NCBI GenBank assembly: GCA_035771175.1
Contig: CM069598.1
Coordinates: 14,880,438-14,944,437, forward strand
DNA length: 64,000 nt
DNA from: Paratinospora sagittata
Taxonomy: Eukaryota > Streptophyta > Magnoliopsida > Ranunculales > Menispermaceae
Reading direction: 5' to 3'
Of this stretch, positions 1-11,600 are shown in pieces; within the stretch, counting starts at the first letter, position 1; every line of letters starts with the position of its first letter. The position numbers were made by a program, and so were the translations under genes. The notes beneath the pieces are model-generated. The model worked only from the letters and a program-made list of their open reading frames with translations. It did no database searches and was not told the origin of the DNA.

Positions 1-3000
1 TCTTGCGAATTGGCTCGACAATGCTACGTGCTTCTATTGTGCCACATGTCACACTGGGTAATAAAGGAGTAAATGCGAAATAGTTCCGAGGAGAGACAAC
101 CTGAACATCATACAATGTACTATCCAGATTTTTCAAGAAATTTGTTCCAGCCCACCCAGTTCCGAGCACAACCACCCTCTTTTTCTTAGGATCTATTTGA
201 AATGAATCAGCACTATTCAAGCCAGAATTTGATTCTGAATAAGCCACGAGACCTCCACTACTGCAATAGCAACATAGAGAGTAAAAGTCATAAACCAAGA
301 TAGATGAGGAAAAATGAGAGGCCATATTGAGATAAAAGTAACAGGATCAATAACCTTAGCAACAAAGCAGGCAATGAAGGGTAAATGAAAACACCTTCTA
401 GACACAAACAAATTGACCAAAATGAAACAAGATGAGTGATTTTAAATTTTCATGATCCATGAACAATCGTCAAAGATATCAAATTCCATCAAGTCACAGC
501 CATTTCTAAATATTGTTGGCCCAGATATGTCCAAGAGGGGAGTAAATTAGACACTTAGCAGATTTTAACCTTTCTTTTGAATGTAAAAAATATTGAAAGC
601 AAATTAAATAGAGTATAGAAAATAAACATAATGAAAGTAAAAGAGATAATACAAACAGGATTTATAGTGGTTCGGCGTCGCCTACATCCACTACCTAACC
701 TCCTTAGTTAGGATTTGTCCAAACTCCACTAAGAATCTTCTTACGGGTGAAGGTCAAACCGGTACACTTTCTCAACTTACGGGGGTGAGAAGAACCGTTA
801 AGATTTCTCAACTTCCGGGTATGAGAAGAACCTTTTCTCAACTTCCGGAAATGAGAATAACCATTACAACTTTGAGCAACACTTGCTCTAGCCCAGTGAC
901 TAACCAGTCACTAAGATCTGAATACAAGATGAGATATGATTCTCTTTACTTAGAATCAAAGTAATACTTACAAAGCTTTGGATTGAACCTTCTGTTACCA
1001 CAGATTCAGCAAAATATGTGTGATGAAGTTCGGCTGAAAACTGGTTCAAAAAGCTTTTGTCTTCTTCAATGGATTTTTGAAAGGATATAGATGAAGATCA
1101 ACTAATCCAGAAGATTTAATGTATTTCAAAAGATCATGAGTTCAAAAGCAGAGAGTAAAAGACTAACTTCCAAAAGTTTTTGCACAAGTGAAAATCGTTA
1201 ATACGTTTTGAATGGATTTCAGTTTTCGTATTGATAGATCAATGATCTTTGATCTGCTCTAAGGCATCATATATATAGAAATAACAGTGGCGCAATAGAC
1301 TTGGTGATTTTGGCGCACAAAGTCATTTCAAAAACAACGAATACATTCTTTCCCAAAACAAATCGATTCAGCTCTGTGCAATTTACGGCGATAGCACCTG
1401 AATCTTCTAATCTTTCACGAAAGAAGAATGTTCTAACAAAGTATTAGAGCGTTCTGAAAAGATTCAAAAGGTTCTGAAAAGTTTTGCACAGTTCTAAAAA
1501 AGTAATCTGAAAAAGTGTAAGTATCAGAACAATGACAGTGTTGAATTAACGTCCTGATTGATTAATCAGCGTCCTGACGCGTAATAACAACTTTGTCGTT
1601 TTGTTCCTTGAGGGCGCTCATGAACCATAAGCGTCCTGCTAAACTGTGAAGTGAGGGTGCTACTTAATTGTAAGCGTTCTGACTTACTTTGGCGATTAAA
1701 ACGACTAAACTTCATGAGGGCGCTAATTCACAATTAGCGTCTTGCCTTGTTTTAAAATATTTAAAGTCACGAGGGCGCTACTAGCAAGTAAGCGTCCTGA
1801 TATTTTAAGAACAATTTAAAACAACTGAAAGACATAACGGCGCTTCTAAACAATAAGCGTCCTGATATTTTAACTCGTAAAGATAATAAGTGCGTTGAAG
1901 GATGATCAGCGTCCTGAGAGTTAAAACATTTAAAACTTTGAAAACAATCAGCAAGCTGTTATGAATCAACGTCCTGACAAGTTCACAGGTTGACTTAAAT
2001 GAGGTTGTTACTGATAAAGTGAGCGTCCTGATGAATAAGTACATTTCAACCTTGAATATTATCAACGTCCTAATGTTTCATCAACGTCCTGACTTACCAA
2101 GTCCAGCAGAGCGTTGCTGAGACATTAGCGTCCTGATGGACACTTAAAAACAGTTTTGGATTTTTCATTTAAAACTTGATATATTAAAATCTCGGTATTT
2201 TCAGATCAAATCAAACATAGAAAATTCAATGCAAATGATCGAAAATCAACTCGACTAAATCATGCAGTCATGCATATTGTTGAATCGTGTGATAGTAAAG
2301 ATTCTACAACCAAAACACAATCTAATCATATAATTATATATATCTTCAAGTGATCATGGTCTTCAAATAGATATTGATAATACGTTCATCATGCATCATT
2401 GATTCTTCAAAACCTTCAAGTAGGATTAGATATGCAATGTATGCAGTATTACCATAAACAGAATGTGATTTTTAATCATCAAAATATCTTTCACATAAGG
2501 GACATACTCTTGTAAGGGACGTGGGGATAATTGGTTAAACAAATATATGAGTCAATTGATTGGTCTGATATGTTGACTTGGTCGGCTTAGCTTAAGAGAT
2601 GCATTCTAAATATATATTGGCAAAATAACACAACACATTCTTAATTGAAATTCTAAATCATAATCATAAATGATATCTATTAATTATTATAGAAACTTTT
2701 GTCAATCCATATAGAAAATAAGCATACATGCCACAAATTATTTGTTTTTAAAAAAAATAAAAAAATCATCCACCTACAATAGAAAATAAAGCTCGACACA
2801 TAAAGGGGAGTGACTAGAGTCCTATATGATGTGTCCATTTCTAAATATAGAGATTGAACTCAAATTTTACTACACTTGCTGTTGTGACCTACTATCCTAA
2901 TCCTCTCTTCAAAAGCCAAAATTGAGTACAAAAAAGACTATGGCGACAATAGTTTGCTAAACTGGTACTGAAGTGAGATTAAAAAGTTATATGCAAGAAC

Positions 3001-4567
3001 AGATGGAAGACTAATCAAGAAAGTTACTTTCTTTGAGAACAGTTGCTTGGTAAACTTGATGGTTGAGCATCACTGATCAAACAAACTGAATTATGGCACT
3101 TCTTTGAATTATGTGGGAAATATATAACGAATTTCTACTTAAGTTTTTTCCCTTTGACTGTTGAGTTCCTAAGTTATATAACAGAAAGTTCCCAGGTGGC
3201 AATACAACAGGATTATAGTCACAACTTACAACACGTCTCATCATTGGATGTATGATAAACTCACAAGGTATTCCACTAAAGATGCCGCTGAACACAGAAC
3301 ATATATTCAGGGTAAACTGGGACTATCTGATTTACCTTTCAAAACAAACCTTCCATCTGTATTTACCAACTACAGTTTTACTGTAGAAAGTTCACACAAG
3401 ACCCAAATGGAAAAGGTAAAAGCAAGGGAATAGATTGTCTTTCATTTCAATATAGAAGTTTAACCTAAGTCTCAAGCCACAGAAGCACAATTTAGAGTCC
3501 AGTGATACAATTTCATTATGTTGATACATACATTGACACAAACACATTTAATAAAAAGCAATGCAGTTCCAATGCAATGCTTTAGGAAAGAACCAAATCA
3601 TATGAAGATGTTTTTGGCTTTGAATTCGAGATGCCCTAGACTGTCGTACATAGTAACATCATAAGCTCCAATAGTAGATCATTCAGTTTCCTACTGTTAC
3701 ATTTGTATAATCGACAAGAAGAGGAGTTAATACCTGATTGCATGAATAAAGATGATGTCTGGGGCTTTAGAAGTTGAAAAAAAAAAAAAAAAAAAAAAGC
3801 TGAAATAATGAAAAACGCATAGAGCAAATAAAAAGGCAGATATCGCAAATTCGCAATCAACTACGTCACTTAAGCGAAGCCTATCAGATCAACATATCAA
3901 ACCAAGTAAAATAGACTTACAAAGTAGATCCCTTCATAACTTCCATAAAGAATGAAACAGATCGGATCTAATGCAGGTAGTCAACCCGATCAGATTACCG
4001 TAGCTAACAAACTAATAAACGGACATCCATTCGATACAAGCTAAACATCTTTTTTCTTGGCATCCAAACTGAAAATGATCGGACCATGACATTCTTCCAA
4101 ACAGCCAGAATCCACCTTGCGATTCGCATTCCATCAAACTTCAACTGACAGACCTAAATTAACAACACAACTGATTGCCATCCAAATCTTTACCTCTTTA
4201 CCGATCTTTTCACCAACATATCTCATCAAACACAAATCAAGTAAAACAAACCAACAAAAACACCGACGACTACAACAACCACAAATAAAAACAAAATTCT
4301 CCATCGCCATAAATCAACTAAAAAACTCCTCTAATACGCTCAAACTAAAAATCACGATTCAGAAAGAAAAGAAAAAAAAAACTAAATTATAAAAAAAAAA
4401 ATCCAAACAAACAAAACTATACGATTTTTGACAACAGAAATGAATCATCCAGAAACGGATTGAGTCAAGAAGAAGAACCTGACAGTGAAGACAACAATAA
4501 GCTTGGAAAGAGAAGGATAGTCATGGAAGGCTTGAGAAGCTCTTTGGTAGAAGGAGAAGACTCGCAT
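1..4567 (-). CDS. External type II NAD(P)H dehydrogenase (NDB family), 5' part only
   Basis: The first two coding exons are visible and the rest lies beyond position 1. Exon 1 (4567-4479) starts at ATG and encodes 29 residues beginning [14 protein letters not shown], an N-terminus typical of plant NDB proteins and likely to carry mitochondrial targeting. The donor is AG|GTTCTT. Exon 2 starts at 260 after GCAG and runs off the window. It encodes the FAD-binding Rossmann motif GTGWAG and the family block [19 protein letters not shown]. Family knowledge: NDB enzymes sit on the outer face of the inner mitochondrial membrane and pass electrons from cytosolic NAD(P)H to ubiquinone without pumping protons. 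The 4.2 kb intron 1 (4478-261) carries an LTR-like insertion. It is a tandem paralogue of the complete gene at 24258-8646, in the same orientation. Whether it is intact cannot be judged here. Confidence 0.9.
505..2500. mobile_element. Copia-like LTR (probable solo or truncated LTR) in NDB intron 1
   Basis: The block starts near TGTTGGCCC (about 512) and ends near ATCATCAAAA (about 2490). It contains the plant LTR hallmark GTGGTTCGGC with CCTACATCCACTACCTAACC (670-700) and repeated TCTCAACTT-CCGGG-TATGAGAAG units (770-860). The same order of landmarks appears in a second copy at about 27388-31965, so this is a dispersed family. No coding sequence is visible. The exact ends and a target duplication could not be fixed. 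A GCGTCCTGA motif array occupies 1548-2135. Confidence 0.55.
1548..2135. repeat. Interspersed GCGTCCTGA motif array inside the LTR-like element
   Basis: About 13 copies of AGCGTCCTGA or close variants (AACGTCCTGA, AGCGTTCTGA) recur every 25-80 bp. Between several of them lies GAGGGCGCT, which is close to the reverse complement (TCAGGACGCT), so short inverted pairs alternate along the block. The spacing is irregular, so it is not a simple tandem satellite. Confidence 0.7.
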
Positions 4568-4620
4568 TGTCACACTTGCTTTCTTCACTCTTCTTAATAT
4601 TTATATTTTTATATATAAAT

Positions 4621-4658
<38 letters not shown>

Positions 4659-4800
4659 GAAGTTGCAAGAGCAAAAACAGAGCGACTCTGCGTAAGACGA
4701 GAGGGAGAATAAACGGTTACTCGACGACGGTCTGAGCTCTCCCGATTCTTCTGACAAGTTGATTCCATTGCTTGGAGGTCAAATAGTAACGAACACGTGT
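4567..4800 (-). promoter_or_regulatory. Candidate promoter of the left NDB gene
   Basis: Reading towards the gene on the minus strand there is a palindromic ACACGTGT (4800-4793, an ABRE/G-box type core), a CT dinucleotide run (4655-4624), and then a TATATAAA-type TATA box (about 4620-4610) some 45 bp before the ATG at 4567. This spacing implies a very short 5' leader. The motifs are seen directly; their function is inferred. Confidence 0.45.
4624..4655. repeat. (GA)n microsatellite in the NDB promoter
   Basis: Sixteen GA units in a row, reading as CT on the sense strand of the left NDB gene, just upstream of its TATA-like box. Confidence 0.95.
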
Positions 4801-6574
4801 CCTTCTTCCGATGCTTTTGGAGGTGTAAACGTGGACCCTGTATGGTAATGGTACTGGGAGTTAGTGGCCCTCGACTCCTCTCATACAACATAACAATTAT
4901 ACATGAAATTTGATAACAGTAATTATTTTCTATATATATATATGATTTTCTGAATTTATAGAGAGAGTTTTGAACCAAAGATATTGTAACGCATGGTACT
5001 TTGCTTGAGGTTAATCTGTACCAATACTGAAATATTTAAACTATCACTTATTTCTTTAATAGCCCTTGGCAGATGATATCCATTATTAGTTACTTTCTTG
5101 AATAAATTATATGTGAGAAATATGATAGTAAGTATGATGTAAGGTTGCTTTTAGTTTATAACTCAGAGTACAGTATTCTATATCTAAATTTTGAAAACAC
5201 AAAAAATATATTTAATTTGTTAAAACTCAAAAATATTTTTTAAAAATTTATAAAGAAAACAAATTGCTTTTAAAAATAACAAAAAAAAAATTTATTTTTT
5301 TATTTTTTAAGTTATATTTTACTTTTCAGATGATTATGAACCAATCATAACCTAACAATCTTTTTTTTTTTTTTTTCAAAGCATACATCCAAACATTAAT
5401 AGACGAATATCACTTCTTACATTTACTATGTAACTACTTAAACTCTCAAATTTTTGCATTCTTTTGGAGTTGATTGACCTTATATATGGTTCGATTATAT
5501 AAGTAGTTTTTATACTTTGAAAATATCATTTAGAAAAATAAAAAATAGGTTTGTATATATATATATATATGTATAATAACATTGTAATTTTTCTTATTTG
5601 AGGATATCTGGCATCGTAGAGGCTTAGAGTACTTAATTAATTCTCTAAAATATGTATGACCCTTTATACGAATTCAAGACTATTTAACTTGTTCAATTTG
5701 AAAAACTTATACGGTTATATCCATACCAGATGTTTACTTCTAAAGCCTTTTGCATATCAAAATAAAACCTTTAAACCCTTTTTCCCCAAAATTTTCCCGC
5801 TAACCCCTTTGCGAAGACAACTATTCTAAAGTCAGGAATGGTATACAGTATTAGACAATCTCTCCTAAAATAAACGCATAAAAATGAGCACAAACTCAAA
5901 CTCAAAATCGAAATCTTATTCTTTAACTACGACTTATACCTCATTCTACAACCAACAAAGTTTAGGTACCTTTAAACCCTTTTAGACTACCAAATCAGCA
6001 ACTATCATTTTAAGAAAATGCACACATACTTTGACTTTGCCTTAGTAGTACATTAAAGAAAAGCTGAAAGAAAAGACAAAATGAAATATTGACTAATTTT
6101 GAGCAATTGCTTTGCATCTGATTCCATTTAAGTCAACAGGAACCCTCATGTATATCCCATGTGAAGCCATGACTTTTAATGGACTACATTATTAATGATG
6201 TACATGCCCAGTTTGTTATTCTTCCAAATTTGGAGGCATATGGCAAGTGAGCTGCTTTACAAAATTGGGTGGAGGCACATGGGGACTTCTTCTACAGAGT
6301 ACAGACACTCATGAAATGGATGAAGACCCAACATTAATTTACAGCTACTCCACATTTTTTGGTTCAAGATCTTCTAAATAAATTAATATTATCTGTTCTT
6401 CCACCTAGTTGAATAACTTTAATAAATAAAATAAAATTCAAATATTAAATCAGTGAGCAATTTCCTAGATAATGCAGCCCTTTTGAACAAAACAAACTAA
6501 AAATTTTAATTTCAGAAAAATGACAAAATGAAGAATGCTACACACACGGATATAAAACCACAAGAAGATTGCAA

Positions 6575-6690
6575 ATGTTAGCAGTTGGCTAGCTCTAACG
6601 ATGTGCATCTAAACTTCTTCATTCAAAGTCGGGAGTTCGATTCTCTCTCTTTGCAAATAAATAATAGTTTTTCCTCTCCTCATAAAAGTG
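6575..6690 (+). mobile_element. tRNA-related SINE fragment (candidate)
   Basis: The A-box-like AGTTGGCTAGCTCTAACG (about 6581) is followed about 50 bp later by a B-box-like GGGAGTTCGATTCTC (about 6630), the spacing of an internal Pol III promoter. No tRNA cloverleaf is apparent, so a SINE remnant is favoured over a tRNA gene. Confidence 0.45.
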
Positions 6691-7800
6691 AAAGTGAGAT
6701 CATGGTACTAATAAAAATAAAAACGGAATCATGATAGTTGGTTCACATGGCCCTCATCCAAGCTCTTTATGCTCATCACCGTTGTTCCCGCCTTCTTGGT
6801 CTTACTGAAGGGTCCCGGCTTGGCCTTAGTGCTAACATCTTCTGAATTTGTGTCAAACACTAAAACAAAATATCCCGCGAGAAGATTATTAAAGTAATGT
6901 TCAATAACTCTACTTAGCCTCAACATCTACTTTTAAACTCTGATAAAATAAGTCAGAGTGCCCTTATTTTTCTTGAGGTTATAACTCTACTTCAAATAGA
7001 GGTAGAAACAAAAAATATATCTTTTTTATCATCCTCTACTTGTAAGTTGCATTAAGAGACAACACCTAAGTCTTGATTAACAGCTCTATCTAGGTAAACT
7101 AGCAAAAGAAAGGTGTGGGACCTTACAGCCAAGATTTATAATGTTACAAGAACATGTTGTACCTATTTTTCAAATTAGGCATGGTTTAGCATTACTTGTC
7201 TTACAGCACAAGATTTAAGAATCAATGCAAGAAAAAATATTAGGATTGCTCTGACAAAACTCCCTTGTGATATTCATTCATTCAAGGAGTTCTATAGCGA
7301 TGAATATGAAGGAAGATTGCATATTAGAAATATAAAACATGAAATACAAATTAAGGTCAAGATTGAGGCAATCAACATAGTCAAACAATTGAACCATCTT
7401 AATCTTCTGAAACGGATGAGACATTTTCAAACAACAAAGCTTCATTTGGTTTGAAAAGAACCTCTTAGGAATTGTTTCTTATTCATTATCAGCAATTAGG
7501 GTCTTATGTTCCAGTATCAAACCCTGTGACATATGAAGGATCTTTCAAACTATAATATTAGAAAGAAAACAGATGATCCTAACTTGGGCATTGTTCTTCT
7601 CTTTCTTCTCCTTCATATTTTAATTAGCCCAAACTGGTAAGAGAATTTCATTACTAATATATTTCTGACAGACCATAAGCATCAGCTAAATTGTTGTCTC
7701 AACAATTTTGGTTGATTATATGAATCTTGGAAGGCCATTCATTTCTATCTTTTGGATGGATATCATACATTAAAAAACACCCCAAAGAAGAAATAAGCTC

Positions 7801-8348
7801 CAGTGTTTTCAAGGCTTCGCTTAGGAGTTTTAGGGAGAAAACGCCTAGGGTCTGTGTTAGGCAGGCAGTGGGGGTTTGTGCAAATATTTAAAAAGTTTAG
7901 GAAGATCTCTCTAATTTAAAAAAAAAAAGCTTAAAAAACATAAAAACCCTCTTTCTATAGTAAACTCTCGAATCTTTTTGTCCCTAAGTCTATCCTTTCC
8001 ATTTGCGCTGACCAAGAAACGCTGCCGAAATCTCCAGCAACCGTTGACGACCCTTCGGCAATAGATATTTTAGTTTTGTACTTTTAAACCTTTTGGATAA
8101 TATGTATTATGGCATGAATTAATGTTTTGTGGACATGATTTTAATTAATATGAAGTGTTTTTTATCATTTTATGAAAATTTAATATTTATTATAGAATAT
8201 AGTTAGATATATATAATTTTGTATATAAACTATCCAGGAACCTGTAAATAATTAATTATTTAGGGACCTATAAATAAATATTTTTCTTATCGCCTAGGCT
8301 ACGCCTCACCTAGATAGGGCAAATCGTCTTGACGCCTTGAAAACACTG
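7801..8348. mobile_element. Non-autonomous hAT element, 548 bp
   Basis: The ends are inverted: CAGTGTTTTCAAGGC at 7801 and GCCTTGAAAACACTG ending at 8348. They are flanked by an 8-bp direct repeat, ATAAGCTC (7793-7800) and ATAAACTC (8349-8356), with one mismatch. An 8-bp target duplication and CAG-type ends are hAT hallmarks. No transposase is encoded, so it would depend on a partner element. It lies about 300 bp downstream of the right NDB gene's stop codon. Confidence 0.85.
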
Positions 8349-8645
8349 ATAAACTCATTAAGCTACGATATCTATATGAGACACAAAGGATGGGTCAATC
8401 AAATGCTTACATATGGACCACTGCATTACTTTCAGTAGAAGAGATATTTTTACATGGTTTATGCAAACATTTCATTGTCAATTTTAGCTCTGCTCACAAG
8501 AAACTGATATATCATTGGAATCATAACCAGCGGTTTGGAAAGGAAACAGAAAGGGAAAACACCAGATAACATACACAACAAATGGGCATTATTGTCGGAG
8601 GAGCTTGCATTCCATGATGGCAGAAAGGGTCCTCCAAATGTTTTA

Positions 8646-11600
8646 TCAGATACGGCTAGAGTCCCTCCCAAAAATGAATCTCCTTGTCCAGTCAGACATC
8701 ACTAACATCCTTGTGCGCCAGCTGACTTGCTTGCTATAAAATGAAAGGATGTCATAGAGCATCAAAATTAGTAGAGATCAATATGGATTCTCAATGCTTG
8801 ATTATATAGTTATGCTAGCAAATGAATATCACCTTGCATACACAGAATACCAGAGCCACTGGGTGCTGTGACCTATTGAAACCCAGTCACCAGGCAATTC
8901 TGCAGCTGCCTGCTCTCCTCCTAAAGGAGCAAATTGCCCAAAATGCTTGTACCTTGTAACAAGAATCATTGATCATCAATATTAAGGGTACAAGAAGGAA
9001 AAATACAATGAAGAAATTTTATAGCAGAAAATGGAGAAAATCAACAACTAATGTGCATGGTTTTTAAAGTGCTAAGTAATGACAATGGTAGCAGTTCGTT
9101 TCTTCTGGTAAACAGAGGTCATGTTGCTAAAGTTGTAAGCCAAGCTTTTTTCACACCCATTTGTGGGCATAAGTATGTATAACCAGATTAGTTACATAAT
9201 GGGACTCAAGCCGGCTCACAGGCTCTATTCTGCATAATCTACTAGCAACACATTTTTAGAAACACCAGCGACAATTGTAGAGGATTCAAACCTGGCTCAA
9301 AGTATACAATACGCATGACCCAAGTGGTGAGACAAAGTAATGTATAAAGTATTTTTTGCATATTTTTTATATTTTTTATTTTAGTTTATTTTTTTAGAGA
9401 AGTTTTTATTTTGGTATATTTAAGTTTTAGTGGTAGTTCTACATAGTTTTTTAAAATTCGTTTTTATTATTTAAGTGTATTAAAAAGTGTTTTAGAAGTG
9501 TCTAAATAAAGTTCTAATAGGATTAGGAAGTTGCTATTATGTTATAGATAACTTAGGAAACTTATTTTTAAGTGTTTTAGATAGTTTAAAAGATGTTTTA
9601 GGGGAGTTATCTATATAAAGAGCTCATATTACGAATTTTAGGAGATGAAGATCAATTATTTTTTTCCTCGTTGAATATTTTATTCAATTAGAATTTATTT
9701 CAGTTATTTTTGAGTATTTTCATTCTTGCTTCCGCAACGAATCTACATCACAAAGTGTGATAAAATGGTAAGAAAGCAATCCTGAAAACATTATTATGGG
9801 GTTTAGGGGCCACATCAAATATGTGTTGGTGTTGGGGTCTTGGGGGGTGATCTAGGCTTTTGAAGACAGCCACCACTGTGAAGTAGATGAATTATAATAT
9901 CCCACAAAAATTATGGACTAGTAGCTATTGAACCTAGGTCGGCTGATTTGTACTTGGTTGACCTATGAAGTTTGTAGTGGCAGAAATGAGACCCAGTCTA
10001 AAGCAGGTAATATCTAAGCAAAAACCAAGCAAGGGTGTGACAATCATGAATGGGATCTGGAATGATGCAAGAATTCTCTAACCTTGTTCAGAGTTTTAGT
10101 TCAGTTATAAATTATAATAAATATCATCCTCACCAGGCTCATTAGGCCATTGCACACAAAATTTCACTATTCAAGAAGGAAAAAAAAGCTCTTAATCTTC
10201 TAAGGTTAAATAGAGCCAAATCACTAAGGATTGGCAATTTGATTACACCCCCACCCTTCATTCACTTAATATTCTGAATGAACTCAAGGAATTCCAATTC
10301 GATATGGAAAGATTTTGTAGAACATCAACATCTAAGAGAACTATATGGAATTTTCATTAAAATGTTAAGAAAGTCTATTTTTCTCCCAATATATGCTAAA
10401 AGAAGCATGATTATATGCTTTACATATTAAATTATAAAATATATTGGTTTAAAGTGAGATTTGCAATCTCAATAATGCTTGACACTGGGAGTAGCAAAAA
10501 TCTAGGTCTAGCCAGAACCAGGTCTGAAGAACACACCAATATTAACAAGCTTACAATATGATTTGACCCACCCTAATTTCAAATTCAGACACAACACCAT
10601 GTACAGACCCAGTTCACTGTTCGAACCGAGAAACAACCTCTCCATATGGAGGTAAGGCTTTGTTTATCACCCCTTCCCCACGCGCACTACGTATGCCTTG
10701 ATCAATAGATAATATACTTTTTTTGTAAAAAAAAAAAAAAAAAAAAAGACCATCCCAAAGAGAAGTATTGAACTTCAATAGTTGGTAGAGATAGCATGCA
10801 TGTTACTTGCATAAACTTTTTTTATTCATTACCATTCTAAACCAACAAAGATTTGCCTTCCCCTCTTTTTTTTTTTTCCTTTTTATGTAATAAATTATCA
10901 AAATTGTGAGTTAACTTGAGATCTTGGCAATTGTTCATGACAAGTCGACAACAATAACAAATAAGTGACATCTTAAACTCATGAAAGCAAAAGAATTTAG
11001 CCTATAAAGTGACAACTGAACAATAAAGAACCATTTGTCCAATTTTCCTTGTTCGGACCTAGCCTAGATTCAATCCAAATACAAGGCTACTGTATAGACT
11101 CGGCGAAAAATATTGAATAATTATGCCTAGACCCACTCAAAAACAAATTAGACAAAATCAGGCAAACGGGTCCAACCAAGTTTTGCCATCTTTAATATTA
11201 TTGAGCTTAAATCTTATATATTTGTATTATTTATCTTCTAACCAAAAGTAAAGTTAGCATTAATTTTCTTGCTACAAACTTTGCATTTTTTTTGTTTACA
11301 TTAGGGGTATCAGGAGGCCCACCCACACTAGTCCCTTGGGGCACGACCACAAACACCCAAGGATACCGTTGTGTGAATGAGGAGGCTCGAACTCAGGATC
11401 AACTATAATCGTAGAACCTTATGCCCCTTAACACAACCTTTGCATTTAAAAGGAAAAAAAAAATCAAATTGCTACAGAAACAAGGATATGGATGCATGTG
11501 AGTGGAAAACAAAGATATCTATTATAGTTCTACTTCTATCATTAGCTGTGGTTCAATATAATACTATGCCAATTTGGGCTATGTTTATAATTTTTTTAAT

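Larger units (their letters stand above)
4801..8645. other. Intergenic region between the two NDB genes
   Basis: AT-rich sequence with no coding region I can support. It holds the upstream region of the left gene, a (TA)n run near 5560, a tRNA-like SINE candidate at about 6575-6690, and a non-autonomous hAT element at 7801-8348 just downstream of the right NDB gene's stop codon. Confidence 0.7.

Noticed and set aside
4117..4392. Plus-strand open frame of 91 codons in the left NDB intron 1
   Set aside because: Composition reflects A-rich intron DNA (Lys/Gln/Thr-rich); no domain.
6575..6690. Functional tRNA gene
   Set aside because: A- and B-box-like motifs are present, but no acceptor stem or anticodon arm could be paired.
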